Positions 13,130-26,600 of a DNA stretch of 64,000 nt are shown here, piece after piece (within the stretch, counting starts at the first letter, position 1; each line of letters begins with the position of its first letter). The DNA lies in assembly GCA_905183005.1 (NCBI GenBank), contig CAJJDO010000004.1, positions 783,252 through 847,251 of the forward strand, written 5' to 3'. Under the pieces are notes generated by a model that saw only the letters and a program-made list of their open reading frames with translations, did not search any database and was not told the origin of the DNA. The stretch comes from Paramecium pentaurelia. Its lineage: Eukaryota > Ciliophora > Oligohymenophorea > Peniculida > Parameciidae. Both the position numbers and the translations under genes were made by a program.

Positions 13130-14043
13130 TTTTAATTTCTATTAAAAATAATATTTCATAATCAGATAAGTAATTTTGGTTTAAAACACTAAAAATAAAA
13201 CATCTTGATCAGAATTATCTTTAGAATATAATCTAAATGATTGTTAGAATATAATTTCAAATAATAAAACATTTTATTTATACAATTAATTTGTATCAGC
13301 CATTATATCTTTGAAAAATATTTAATAATTACTAAGGACAAAGAAGAATTATTCAAAAATAAAATACTGATTTATATATTAATATGAAATTAAAATTATC
13401 CTAATACTATCAGAACTTAAAATGATCAATATATAGAGATATAATTATACTTAAAATTTAATAATTTTTTAATAACCATGATATATTTAACATGTTAGTC
13501 AATATGAAAAAAATTAGAAAAATAAAATAAATATTAATTAAAAGGAAAGATTAGAGAATATTATAGACTAATGAGCCAAAATTTAGATAAATAAGCTTTT
13601 CAGAATTGCCCCTGAGTAGAAAGAATTTTTTAATAAAATAGCTTGCTGTTAAACAATTAAAAAACTCAAACAAAAGTGATATTAGAAAGGTAGGTCAAAT
13701 CTGAGAATTTTTGACTTTTTCAAATGCTTATAATTGTATTGATAGATATAGATTGATTTGATTATGAAAACTAATGAAAAATAGTCTCAAAAAGTTCATT
13801 AAGGTTTGTATTGTCTCCTTTTTTTTACATATACTTTAATTAAATGATTGTAGATTTTGAAAGATTCTAATATGGATATATAAAAAAATTAAGATTGTAT
13901 TCGGATAAATATCTATTTATGCTTTTGCTTGTGATTTGGCTTTAGTTTAAATATCTAAAATTTTAAATTAAGTTAGTATAGTCTAATTTTTAAGCAATTT
14001 TAGTCAAGAAAATCTCAAACTAAATCAAGAATTTTAAGTAAAT
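13130..14043. other. no gene recognised
   Basis: This A+T-rich region lies between a minus-strand and a plus-strand feature. It probably holds the upstream region of the B-box/WD40 gene. No coding frame or RNA gene was recognised. Confidence 0.5.
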
Positions 14044-14742
14044 ATGGAAGAATATAATAGGATATTATCAATAAATATCTTAGATTTTATCTTTTAGTAA
14101 GAGGTAGGAGAGATAAATAAATAATATTAACCTATTAAAAAGGTTGTTGATTATTTTGCTTATAGACTTAGATCTCTTTCTCAATAATGTTTCCTATAAG
14201 AAAATTGAATTGTGGAATACTTATATAAGACCTCATTTGTAATATGATTCTCTAGTTCTTTATACTTAATCTAATAAATAATAAGATTTAAGAAGATCTT
14301 CTATTAAATAATAATTATTTGGAGAACTTCAAGATTTAATTTTTGAGAAATTTAAATTTAGAACTACTTTTTTCAATAATAATAAGGATTAATTAGAAAA
14401 GAAATCTATATTATAAAATATTAAATACTATAGATATTCTAAGGATATAAGAGGGATATAAGAAGGAAAAGATAGAAAATAAAATATAATATTGTTCTGA
14501 ATTTCAAATATTTTGATAGATTTAAATTTATTCGGGTTTAATTTAAAACTTGTGATGAAAGATATTTAGAAAGATGGGATTATAATAATGTAATTGATTA
14601 TACTTCTAGGATTTATTAAGTTTTTCAAAATTTGGAAAATATATTAAAGAAATAGCTGAAAAAGAAGTTATATATCCAGATGATAAATCTTAATAATTGG
14701 GTTTGTGCTAATAATATGAAAATTTAAATAAAGAGCATAAAT
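14044..14742 (+). mobile_element. possible LINE reverse-transcriptase relic
   Basis: A decayed plus-strand frame reads KKVVDYFAYRLRSLSQ, then after a frame change IELWNTYIRPHLQYDSLVLY. The segment (L)W.TYIRP.L.Y resembles the thumb region that follows the reverse-transcriptase core in non-LTR retrotransposons. A further segment (YFDRFKFIRVQFKTCDERYL) looks coding but is unassigned. TGA codons and frame changes separate the pieces. The catalytic YxDD motif is not present here, so this would be a 5'-truncated, dead copy. The assignment rests on one short motif, so a host gene relic is the main alternative. Confidence 0.4.
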
Positions 14743-15559
14743 CTCTTTTTTTTTTAACATGGCAATTTTAAATGAAGGATTTACATATTTATATAATTAT
14801 AATTCAATTTTTTTAGCATTTGTAAATATGGATTTTATATAATTGTTAAATTTTATTATCAATAAATTTAAACTTACAAAAGAAAATTATTTTATGTTTA
14901 TCATTAGTTTGTTTTTATGTAATATTTTGAATATGTAATTATTTCGAGGGCATGAATAAACCATAATTTTTTGACATATATAATTTAATATTTCGCTTTA
15001 CATTTTATTATGCAAATATAGATATAGATATTAAAATAAAAATTCTATAATATATATCAAAAGATTACTTTTAATTTATTCACTCTTTTTAGATATATGT
15101 TAAAATAAAAGGTCCTTTCTCATCTACCTTTTTATCACAAATTTTGATTGCATGAATTAAAAAATAGTTCTATCCAGTTATTATATTCTCATAACTCTTC
15201 TTTCAACCTGAAATTCCAATTTTATTATTCCTTCCACTAATCACTACTTAAAGAATATATTTATTTATTATTATTTTATGCATTAATCTATTTGAAAAAT
15301 ATAAAAGATAGATTTTCTATTTTAAAATTTCATGGATCAGCACAATCACTTAATAATAAAAATAAAAAAAGTTAATCGAGTCTTTCTAATTAATATAATT
15401 CCTTTTCTAAATTTGATATATTATTTAATTATTATTTTAGAAAAACACAATAAAATAAATTGATCATTTTAATATTTTATATGCTAAATTGTACTCTTTA
15501 TAAATAATAAGAAGGTCTTCAATTCTTTTCCAAATATATTATATATTATATAAATGCCT
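14743..15559. other. no gene recognised
   Basis: A+T-rich sequence with no coding frame or repeat that I could support. Confidence 0.5.
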
Positions 15560-16450
15560 TATCTAAATTATCTTTAAATGTATTACCTTAAATCAACCGA
15601 AAAAGGCTCCATTTTAAATATTAAGGTTATTCCATACAAACTCATTTTATACTTGAATGTTAAAGTATTTTAACCTAACAATTATTGTACTATGTACTAT
15701 GTACTATGTACTATACTCTAACCATCATATTTAACATTTAGTGATTCATCTGCAAAGTTTATTTTTATACTATTTCTAAAAACAAAGAAGTTGATGGAAT
15801 CTTGAGATGAAACAATTTATTGTAGGAACATCAATCGAATTAGCAAGACCGAAAATATTCTTAAATTTTTTGTGTTAATATGATTGATAATGAGATTCAA
15901 TAATCACTTCTTGTATATTTTGGATTAGATGATAGCATGGATAATCAATGTTTTGAAGTTCAGAAAATTAAAATCCTAAAATACTTCTTCAAATCCTTTA
16001 ACTACATAGTAATTCATCTATTCATCTACAAAAATATCATGGTGAATTTCTAATTTCTATTTATTTATTAATTAAAGAATTTTATCAGTTTTAAATAATT
16101 AATCAAATCAATTACCAATAATTAATTGACCATAACCAATAAGTTTATTTTATCTCAAGATGATGACATTCTCTTCTGAAAATATTTTTTTTGATCCCAC
16201 TTAACTGCTTATATATTAAATGACTATTTGGCATATTAAAAGAAATCTGTCTTGGTTTTCTTCTATTATTCATATATTAATCTTATTGGTTTTATTTAAT
16301 TGATATTCTAATCCAATATATCCATTATCTTATATTTTCTATGGTAAGCCTAATCAAATGATCAAAATATCCTAATACCTTATAAAACAACTGCAGTGTA
16401 ACATGTTAGTGAATGCCTAACTAATTGCATCCTAGATATTTAAGTGAATA
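15560..16450 (-). pseudogene. unassigned coding relic
   Basis: On the minus strand several stretches look like real protein in alternating frames. They include GSKKIFSEENVIILRQNKLI, GYGQLIIGN, EIHHDIFVDEQMNYYVVKGF and INFFVFRNSIKINFADESLN. TGA codons and frame changes separate them, and obvious short introns did not join them all. I do not recognise the family. It is either a decayed gene or one with introns I failed to place. Confidence 0.35.
15687..15714. repeat. heptamer microsatellite (GTACTAT)x4
   Basis: Four perfect head-to-tail copies of GTACTAT lie inside the unassigned minus-strand relic. It is the clearest simple tandem repeat noticed in the window. Confidence 0.9.
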
Positions 16451-16737
16451 AAATATATTACATAGAAATAGTTTCATTTTAATAGATATTTTTGGTGTTC
16501 CTTTTTAAATTAATGTATATTTGCATTTACGATTAATTTTTAAGGTTTATAAAATATTTAATTCATGATAATATGCTTATTTGTACATCGAACAAAAAAT
16601 TTCTGAAAATTAATAAAAGGTTGAAAATTTGTAATTTTCTTTTTCATTCTATATTTTTTTGCCCACTATTAATGATAGAATTGCGGGATTTATAAATCTA
16701 CATAATAAATAATTTTGATTATAATAAATATATTTAA

Positions 16738-18171
16738 ATGAAAAAAGCCATACCTTGCAAAAAACATCCAATTTTTTCTACGTAATGGGTTAGGATTCTC
16801 AAATAGAATATAGATTTTGGATGTATAAAATGTTTAGATGAAATTAAAGATAAAACACATATTCTATATTTACCAGAAGTAAATTAATAAATTATATAAA
16901 TAGGTTATTTAAAACCCAAGTATTCTAGTACCTCATATTCCAATTGAAGACAAATACAAAACCCTATATAAAAATTTGAATGAATTCTAAGAGGAAAATT
17001 TAGAAAAATATTATGGAGAATTGGAAAAATCACTAATTAGTTTATGCGAATATTTAAAGAATTTTATTTAGAATGGAAGAACATGTTTAGAAGAATTCAA
17101 AAAGAAATGTAAAGAATCCAGAGACTTACTGTATTAAGTATACAAAAGTTCTTAATTTTTAGTAATTCAAAATAGATTAAATTTACTAACTAATTAAAGA
17201 ATATGAATTCTAAGAAAATGAAGATATTTAGAATTAAATAGAAAAAAAATTAAATGATATAAGAGAAAAAGTGAATGAAGATTTGATGAAAGAATAAAGT
17301 AGCAAGATTAAAAAGATATCTGATGAAACATTATTATCAATATCTAAGTAAATACTTAAAAAATTTTAGATTAAATTTAAATTTTAATAAATAAATCAAT
17401 TAAATATCAGATTAAATCAATAAAAATGCATAAGAGTTACAGAGATACTTCAGTCAATCATTTATTTCTATATATAAACCAGATTTAAAATTAGTTATTT
17501 ATAACAGAGACGAATAGTAATACCGTAATATATAAATTCAAAGCTGTTAAGACTTTGTTTAGATAGAAAGATACGGTTTTGGGTTTGCAGCATAAAATTT
17601 CCCTTATTATAGTTCAAGGATTTTACCACAATATTATTTTGAATACATTTTACAATAAGATACTTTTTAGTAAAATCTGTTTTCAAATTCCTATCTTACT
17701 TTGAAAGGCTACAATATATTTGAGCCAAAAAATTAAGAAATTGTAAATGGATAACAATTTTGGAACTAGGATTCCAAACTAAAAAGTAAGAATTGGTAAA
17801 TTAATGCTAAATTAATGATATTTAAATCTAATAATAAGGGAAACCCTATTTTTGGTTATTTCGTATCCAATGAAATAGAATTCATTTTTTCATATACTCA
17901 TAATGAAATTTATCATAACAAATAAATAAAATAAAAAAGGCAAAACGGTTTAATAATTAATCCTATATAATAATAATAAGCCAAAAATTAAATAGATAGT
18001 TTTATAGTAGGGAATTATGATATGGAAATACATGCTAATTTGATTGATGGAAAATCAATATTGGGTCAGGAATTCATATGGGATAGCTAAAATAATGAAA
18101 TAGATAATACTGAATATTTGTTTGGAGGAGCTAAGCCAAATATTCAGCTATGTGAAGTATTTTATTTTTGA
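16738..18171 (+). CDS. zinc-finger-like/coiled-coil protein with unknown C-terminal domain
   Basis: The gene is intact with 453 residues after removal of three introns: 16879-16903 (25 nt), 17138-17162 (25 nt) and 17348-17369 (22 nt), all GTA...TAG. The total is a whole number of codons ending at TGA 18169-18171. The N-terminus (PCKKHPIF, then DFGCIKCLDE) resembles the partial B-box zinc finger seen in neighbours. A charged helical region of about 170 residues follows. The last 240 residues are rich in aromatic, Asn and Gln residues (YGFGFAAQNFPYYSSRILPQ; KGNPIFGYFVSNEIEF; YDMEIHANLIDGKSILGQEF) and match no domain I know. The GYF...NEIEFI..Y run suggests a beta-rich, possibly TLDc-like fold, but that is a guess. 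It is probably cytoplasmic, since there is no signal peptide. Confidence 0.85.
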
Positions 18172-18262
18172 GAGAATGAAATATATACAAAATCAAATAT
18201 ATTCATAAAACATAATTTTCTAATATTCAAATAATAAGTATTGTTATTTATAAAGATATTCA

Positions 18263-19411
18263 TTAGTAGATATACACTTAATATCTATTTATATTGTTTA
18301 TAACAATGGATTTTATCAATTCTCTTCTAATTTAATTCATTTTTTTAGCTAAAACCAATAACTCCTTTTTAATTATATGAACTTGAAATTAATACTCATT
18401 ATGTTAATGTCGAGATATTTTTTTAATTATCTATATCTTACATGTTCTATTTCAATAATTTTAAAATTAATATATAATTATATCAATTTTAATTTTACTT
18501 AATTTCAAGTAGAAATTTAATTGAAGATTCAATTTTACTATATATATGAGAGAATTAATGAAATTAGTAAATATTTATTTGAAAAAAAACTCTACATTTT
18601 ATTACAGTAAAATTATCAAAACTTAATGAAATTTCTCAATTTAAATTCCAGAGACTTTTAATTTTTATATTTTTTTTATCATTGATAATTTGATGATATG
18701 ATTCGAAGAATATTGATAATATTTGCTTTTTATAAATCAATTTGCGAATAAGCTCTTCAGTTGAATAATATCAAATATTCATTATTTATACAAGAAATAT
18801 ATGCTGTTTAATAGTTGATAAATTGTAAATATTCAAATACTTCATTATATATATTCCTTTAGTCATGTATTACGAATAATTTTTGATTTTGTCAAAAATT
18901 TATCCTAATAAATTATGCGATATTCCTTTTTTTTATTCTTATTTCTGTCTGTTATGATAAAATAATTTAAAGACGAAGTACATAATATAATTATGATAAT
19001 TTAATATTTTTTAGGCTTGATAGAATTTTGAGGATTATTCAATTTATACAACTTTTAATAAGCTTAGTAGTTTGAATACTTATTACTTCAGATAATTCTT
19101 AGAGATTGTATAAATATAGGTTAATATAATTACTTCATAAGAATTATTTAGTTTTGCAGCGAAATAACAAATTTCTAAGGCTCATTTGTAGCTTCATACC
19201 CTAAAATTTTAACCTAATTACTAATCTTCGATACTTATTTTATAAGATCTTTTTTGAGTCTAAGGTTGATTCAATATTTATTTTGTATTATATCAATCTA
19301 ATATTTGATCTTATTTAATAATTGAGAATGTATTTTTTCATTTAAATATCAATTATATTAAGATTATATTTCATGGTATTACAAGAAAATTAAATCGAAT
19401 TGTATAAACAA
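18263..19411. repeat. 1149-bp tandem duplication, copy 1
   Basis: Bases 18263-19411 recur at 19413-20561 with an offset of 1150, and I saw no difference between the copies. No glutamine-code gene was recognised inside. The copies are separated by a single n at 19412. Confidence 0.92.
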
Positions 19412-19412
19412 N

Positions 19413-20561
19413 TTAGTAGATATACACTTAATATCTATTTATATTGTTTATAACAATGGATTTTATCAATTCTCTTCTAATTTAATTCATTTTTTTAGCT
19501 AAAACCAATAACTCCTTTTTAATTATATGAACTTGAAATTAATACTCATTATGTTAATGTCGAGATATTTTTTTAATTATCTATATCTTACATGTTCTAT
19601 TTCAATAATTTTAAAATTAATATATAATTATATCAATTTTAATTTTACTTAATTTCAAGTAGAAATTTAATTGAAGATTCAATTTTACTATATATATGAG
19701 AGAATTAATGAAATTAGTAAATATTTATTTGAAAAAAAACTCTACATTTTATTACAGTAAAATTATCAAAACTTAATGAAATTTCTCAATTTAAATTCCA
19801 GAGACTTTTAATTTTTATATTTTTTTTATCATTGATAATTTGATGATATGATTCGAAGAATATTGATAATATTTGCTTTTTATAAATCAATTTGCGAATA
19901 AGCTCTTCAGTTGAATAATATCAAATATTCATTATTTATACAAGAAATATATGCTGTTTAATAGTTGATAAATTGTAAATATTCAAATACTTCATTATAT
20001 ATATTCCTTTAGTCATGTATTACGAATAATTTTTGATTTTGTCAAAAATTTATCCTAATAAATTATGCGATATTCCTTTTTTTTATTCTTATTTCTGTCT
20101 GTTATGATAAAATAATTTAAAGACGAAGTACATAATATAATTATGATAATTTAATATTTTTTAGGCTTGATAGAATTTTGAGGATTATTCAATTTATACA
20201 ACTTTTAATAAGCTTAGTAGTTTGAATACTTATTACTTCAGATAATTCTTAGAGATTGTATAAATATAGGTTAATATAATTACTTCATAAGAATTATTTA
20301 GTTTTGCAGCGAAATAACAAATTTCTAAGGCTCATTTGTAGCTTCATACCCTAAAATTTTAACCTAATTACTAATCTTCGATACTTATTTTATAAGATCT
20401 TTTTTGAGTCTAAGGTTGATTCAATATTTATTTTGTATTATATCAATCTAATATTTGATCTTATTTAATAATTGAGAATGTATTTTTTCATTTAAATATC
20501 AATTATATTAAGATTATATTTCATGGTATTACAAGAAAATTAAATCGAATTGTATAAACAA
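19413..20561. repeat. 1149-bp tandem duplication, copy 2
   Basis: This is the perfect second copy, directly after the one-base ambiguity at 19412. Such a structure usually marks overlapping contig ends joined without being merged, though a real recent tandem duplication would look the same. It appears non-coding. Confidence 0.92.
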
Positions 20562-20639
20562 TCCTTAAAATATTACATTATTTTTGATCCATTAATAACA
20601 AAAAATTAATTTGTATTAATAATGATATATATTGTTACT

Positions 20640-21182
20640 CATTTTCACTAATTATTTGAGCTTTATCTATTTTATTGATACTAATTTATCCATCAGGCTT
20701 TTCAACTATCTTTAGAGTTATCTTAAAATTCCTCTAATAATTCATTAGTTTCCTATTCTGCTTGTTCAACTCTAAATTTTTCATCTATTTTTTAAATAGC
20801 AATTTTTATCATGACCCATCAATTAATGCTCTTTTTTTAGATTTACCCATTTCAAATGTCCATAGTTAATAACAACAATAAAATCAAATGATGATGTTGC
20901 AAAATGTGATTCATCTTTACAGACATCTATATATTAAATTTCAACTTAATATGCTTTACCCTGTTTACTAACTTCCTTAATGTCTTTTTTAACAAAATTT
21001 CTATTATTATTTTTATAATCATTACTTAAGCAATATCTTCTTATCCGTAATTTATTGCTGTTACAAATGTATCAGCATAATTATTCTTTCTAGCTTTATC
21101 TAAGACTTTTTTAATAATTGAGGCTTTTAATCTCTAAAGCTATCCGAATATAAAGTATTTAATTAAATGCATTATTGATGGT
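20640..21182 (-). pseudogene. unassigned decayed gene
   Basis: On the minus strand the sequence opens with a possible ATG at about 21182 (IIKKVLDKARKNNYADTFVT). It continues in another frame (KDIKEVSKQGKAYQVEIQYI; DESHFATSSFDFIVVINYGH) and ends in a third (KIDEKFRVEQAEQETNELLE). The pieces are separated by TGA codons and frame changes. The SFDFIVVINYGHL stretch is faintly like motifs of class I SAM methyltransferases, but the glycine-rich SAM loop is not seen. I therefore give no function. It is probably a pseudogene, or a gene with unplaced introns. Confidence 0.45.
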
Positions 21183-21603
21183 TCTAATTAAAAATACATT
21201 TAGTTATATTATTGTTTATAAAAATATTCATACATAAAAATTAAACTTAAAAAAGAAATTCATTTTGATTTTGGAGTATAAAATTGGGATATTAATTATA
21301 AATCTCATTCTTATATTCTTTTCAATATACCTCTAAGCAATATTGAGAAGACAGAATTAAGTTAATATTTTTTGGTTTATGAACAGAAATAATATATAAT
21401 AATGTTCAATATTTAATTAAGTATTCATTTAACAAATAATGGGCTTGTTTTGAATTATATAATTAATTATATATATATAAAATAAATAAAGTCATAATTT
21501 TATATGACTTAATTAGATTGATTTAATAATATCATGTCCCTAATAATTAACATTTTTTATGATAATTAAAAAATTAAATGAGTTTAAATATTTAATTAAA
21601 AAA
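21183..21603. other. intergenic, upstream of MATE gene
   Basis: A very A+T-rich spacer between divergent genes, including a run of alternating TA near 21460. It likely holds both promoters. No motif could be assigned. Confidence 0.5.
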
Positions 21604-23077
21604 ATGAGTGAATTGGTCTTAATCAAAGAACCTCAAAATAATAAATAAGCAATAAGAGAATTAATTCTTCCTTCTTTATAAACAGCAATGAGTTTTATCT
21701 TGGGATACCTTCCAAATACAATTTCGATATACTTAATTGAATTTAAAGAGTAGGATTCAGTATTAGTAGGAGCTTTAGGATTGGGTATATTAATTACTTA
21801 GGCAGTTGGTATGGGAATTTAGAATGGTATTGCAACTGGTTTGGAAACTTTGGTGTCTCAAGCATATGGAGCAAATCAATTTGAATTGTGTGCAAAACTC
21901 TATTACAGATCCTTATTTGTATGCACATTATTTATGATACCTATATCAATATTTTTGATATTTTCAACACAATTGATGTCACTTATTAATAGGTAAAAAT
22001 TTGATTCACTTTAGTAACGAATAATTAGTATAAGAAGCAGGAAGATTTAATAAATATATGGTTGCAGCAGTATATTTAGATGCAATTTTTGTAAATACTA
22101 AGGTATTTCTAAATGGTTAAAATATTTATAATTATCAATTTTATACTTAACTAATCTCATGCATATTTTTTTTTGGGATTAGTTATTTTTTTATTGTTTA
22201 ATAGGGAATGGGATTAATTGGATGTTCTTTAGGTTGGACATGCTTTGAAATCATAAATAATATACTTTTATTTTCATTCATTTTTATAACAAAATGTTGT
22301 GAAGCTACATTATTTCGATTTAAAATTGTATATTTACATAATACAATCAAATTTCTTAAAGAAGCTATTCCTATTGGATCTATTTTATTGTTGGAATGGA
22401 TAAGTTATGATATATATTTAATACTTGTTAGTTATTAAGATGAATCTATTATTAGTGCACATGTTTTGATGGCTAATTTTGCATCATTCATCTATTAGTT
22501 TAGCTATGGTATTTCTATTGCATCCACTACATTTGTTGGAAATGAAATGGGCAGAAAAAATATACAAATGGCCAAAAAATTTGCCAAAGCAACTTTTTTT
22601 ATTGTTACAATTTTCTTAGTAATTACTTTGGGATCTTTCACTATTTTTGGAAATTAATTAATTGAAAAAGTAAGTCATGAAGAAGTTGTTGTTTAAGAAA
22701 TATAAGATATATTGTATATTTTGGTATTCTTCATTTTTATAGATGGTAATATATTACACTTAATATTTTTAGGATTGTAAGCTATAATTTCTGGTTTAGT
22801 AAGAGCAGTAGGTAGAGAATCCAGTGCCTCTATAACATTTATATTTTGTTATTTGGTTTTAGGTGAAGTTGTGGGATACTTTTTATGTTATCCTTTGAAT
22901 TTGAAACTAAAAGGTATATGGATTGGTATGACAGTTGGAGCTTTAACTTATGATATTATACAATTTATAAATTTAATTTGGAAAGATTGGAATGAACAAG
23001 CTGAATTAATTGAAAAAAAAATTGAAGCTTTGCATCGTTTATAGATCTAATTGTTATAGACTGAAGAAGAAATATGA
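21604..23077 (+). CDS. MATE family multidrug/metabolite efflux transporter
   Basis: This intact gene encodes 474 residues after removal of introns 21993-22014 (22 nt) and 22746-22772 (27 nt). The spliced length is an exact number of codons. It is a multi-spanning membrane protein of the multidrug and toxic compound extrusion family, which exchanges organic cations or other metabolites for H+ or Na+. Family features include GALGLGILITQAVGMGIQNG, then ETLVSQAYGANQ in the first half, and FSYGISIASTTFVGNEMGR in the second. The region ISGLVRAVGRES and a hydrophobic helix near LGEVVGYFLCYPL follow. The first ATG, at 21604, gives a short cytoplasmic N-terminus before the PSLQTAMSF helix; an upstream ATG at 21578 is out of frame. 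The length is normal for eukaryotic MATE proteins. Target membrane and substrate cannot be read from sequence. Confidence 0.93.
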
Positions 23078-23646
23078 TGTCTCTTCATTTGATATTTTAA
23101 ATGTATTCAACCATAGTTCAATTCAATGTCTATATTATTAAGGTTTCTGAAATCATTTTTTACCGTTAATGACTTTTTATATATTAATAAATAAATTTTT
23201 TTTTTTTTGTAATTATATAAGTGTTAAAAAGATGAGAAATTCTTAAATTTATCATTTAATGTTCAAACTAAGTGATTTTTCTAATTATTTAATTATAAAT
23301 TTTTATTTCTTTAAAAGTTTGATAAAATTTTAATTTATAATTAAAGATAACTGTTGGAAAAAAAATACTTAATAAATTGGTTAAGCTTTTAGTTTCTTTT
23401 TACTCTACATTTATATTATAAATCTATTATATTTTGATCAATAAATCTCATTTTATTTGTTACATTAAAATTTTAATATTTCATCTTCCTTGTTTAATTT
23501 ACTTTCAATTAATTATAAGCATTATATAAAGGATGATATCAAATTTAAATTTCAATAATTTATAAAATTCTCCTTAATTTATTTTAAAATAAAACTAGTA
23601 GCACATATTTAGCAATATATGCAGATTAAAATACTAAAAAATAATT
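23078..23646. other. intergenic spacer
   Basis: A+T-rich sequence between the MATE gene and the cysteine-rich giant, both on the plus strand. No gene was recognised. Confidence 0.6.
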
Positions 23647-26600
23647 ATGATTTAAATATTGTTCCACTTTAATATTTTGTTGTATACAATCAAATCTTAA
23701 TTGGTTATTCAACATAAATATGCATACAATGATACTTTGTAGCTTAATATTATACCTAAAGGTCAAGCCTGCAAATATACAGATTATTTAATAAACACTT
23801 AGACAATCTAAAAAGCTCATTATATCAATTGCACATCTCCTACTCGCAATTATATAACTTTAAATTAAGAATAGTAATAAGTTTCAAATTGTGATTTTGA
23901 AGGATGTCCAAAAGGAATATGCAAATATTATTGTACTTATAAATGTTTAATATCTTTTGACTTGTATTATTAGGGTACATAGATTAACAACAATGTTTTA
24001 ACATTTAAACTCTATAATTACAGTTATTCTAATACTTATACATCACCCTATGAATATTAATTAGACTAAGGGTTTTGTGATAATTAAAAATATGAAATTT
24101 TGTAAATAAATATAACCCAAACTCAAGCTTCCCTTTTAAATTTCACAATTTCAACAAATTTAGTAGAAGATGCTTAGGTATCAATAAAAAACCTTTATAT
24201 ACTCAATTATCAATTTAATTGTTATCCAAGATGTTCAACTTGTGTAGGTCCTGAATATAATCAATGTTCGACCTGTTTTTATGGTAGCTAATCAGAATAA
24301 ATTTGTCCAACTTGTCCATCTGATTATTACTATGTTGAATACAAGGGTTGTCTACAAAAATGTAATTTTATTGAGCCTTTATGTTTAAATGGGTTTTGTA
24401 AAATTTGTTCATGTAAAATACTTGAGTAATTTTAGCTTATATCTAATATTCTACCAATCTATCTAATTCTTCTGAATAGATCTTATGGTCAATAAAATAT
24501 GATACTAAACAATATTCTAATATACAATAACCTTAACTATTATGGTTTAATTAATTTTTTTATGGAATATTTAAATATAATAATGGAATATCTAGATTTA
24601 TATATGAGATTATACCAAAAATTGGTTATTATATTGGGATTAAAATAAAATTAATTCTTTTTGATGATTTACCTCTTGAATGCGGAATTCATTTTAAGTT
24701 TAATCGAACTTATTATGGTTCTATATTTAATACAAGTTCAGGAATCAAACTACATAATTTTACATAAAGTAATTGTATAAAATAAGAACTATCTTATCTA
24801 TTAAGTACTAATAATTATTTATGTGAAATTTATGGATATTTTGACATTCCTTAATATCCATTTTTATTCACAGCAATAGGAAATCTTACGTATATTTTAA
24901 TATAAATTAGAAATTAATATGCTGGTTGGGGATTGATAGGTATAAAAATTACTACAGATTATTGTACTGATTATTGTTTAGTTTGCGATATATCATATAA
25001 ATGTAAGACTTGTGAAAGTCCATACTTATTATATCGAGATGGTACTTGTATCTTAAAATGTGATAATGTGTATTAATCCAATAATTAAACTTATTGTAAA
25101 GATTTTGATGATGAAACACCATGTAAAATTTAATATATCATAGATTCTGAACTTATTATAAGTGAAAATATAAATCATACATTTGAGTACAATTCTTAAT
25201 ATAAACTTATCAAATAATTTAAAAGAAATTTCTTGAAAGGAGAAAATATACATTATTCTTTTTGGAATGGATATCCTATCTTTGGTGGTTCATATATATG
25301 GGCATAAGCATAATTTGAAAGAATCCTTTTAATAAATAGACCACATCATAGTATTTCAATAGCTTTCTACATTTTATATGGCCCTGAATTTCCATCTGAT
25401 AGTAAATTTATATGTTCTATTAATGAAAATATACTGATTATTAAAAATAAAAATGATGCGAAATAATAGAATGATGGAACTTTTGTAGATGTTATTTCAG
25501 AGAAAATAAATCATAACACAAATACACTCAATATTACTATTGAATGCTAGGGTGAAAATAATGAACCAATAAAAGCTTTTTGTGGATTATACAATTTCTA
25601 TCTAGTAGTTCATTATTGTCAACCTTATTGTAATAAATGCACAGATCATTTAACTTGTTAAGAATGGAATAGGACAGATTATTTAACATAAATTCAATTT
25701 TCTTAAGTTGATTGCAATACTACTTAATATTTTAATGTTCATTAATCATTATGTTTTGATTGCCCTTCATCTTGTAAGAGATGTAACTCAAAATCTGAAT
25801 GTTTGGAATGTAACGAATAATTCAAATTAACAAATTTAGGTTGTTTTTGCACTAAAGGTTAATTTGAAGAATCCAATTTATGTTAAGACTGTCCAATTTC
25901 ATGTAATTAATGTCTAAGCTATTCATAATGTATAGAATGCATAGACAGTGTTAATATGGTATTAAGTAATGGTTAATGTAATTGTATTGATGGATATTCA
26001 TTAAATTCAGATTCAAAATTATGTAAAAGTTCAGGATAAATAACTCTAATAGAATGTAAACCTGAATGTAATAATTGTGTCCTTGGAAAATGTTATGAAT
26101 GTGATTATAGATGGAATGTAGATCCTTTTGAATATATTTGTAAAGAAAAATGTGGAGATTTTATTCAATTAGTTAGTGAATAATGTGAATCTAGCTTTAT
26201 TTTACCATACAGAGGGTGTTATAATTGTAAACCAAGATGTTAATCCTCATGTTTAAATTGTAGTACAACTGGTTAAGGTTGTTTGGAATGTGTTGAAGGT
26301 TATTCTCTTATTGATAATTTATGTTATTCAATTTGTGGTGATTTGATTGTTACATATGATGAATAATGTGATGATGGTAATTTAATTTATGGTGATGGAT
26401 GCCATTTCTGTTAATATAGCTGTTAGGATTCATGTTAAGACTGCATTAATGGAATATGTTATAATTTTAATTTAAATCATCCATTAACAATAATCTAATG
26501 TGATCCATTATTAGGAAATGAAATATACAATAATTCATAATTATGCAATTTAATAGGAGAATTATATCAATTAAGTGAACGATATAATTATAATTTTGCT

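Noticed and set aside
22208..22438. 76-codon ORF treated as a separate protein
   Set aside because: It is an internal part of the MATE transporter frame, bounded only by Gln codons TAA/TAG.
25053..25253. 66-codon minus-strand ORF
   Set aside because: It lies antisense to the intact 2115-residue gene and is explained by its codon use.
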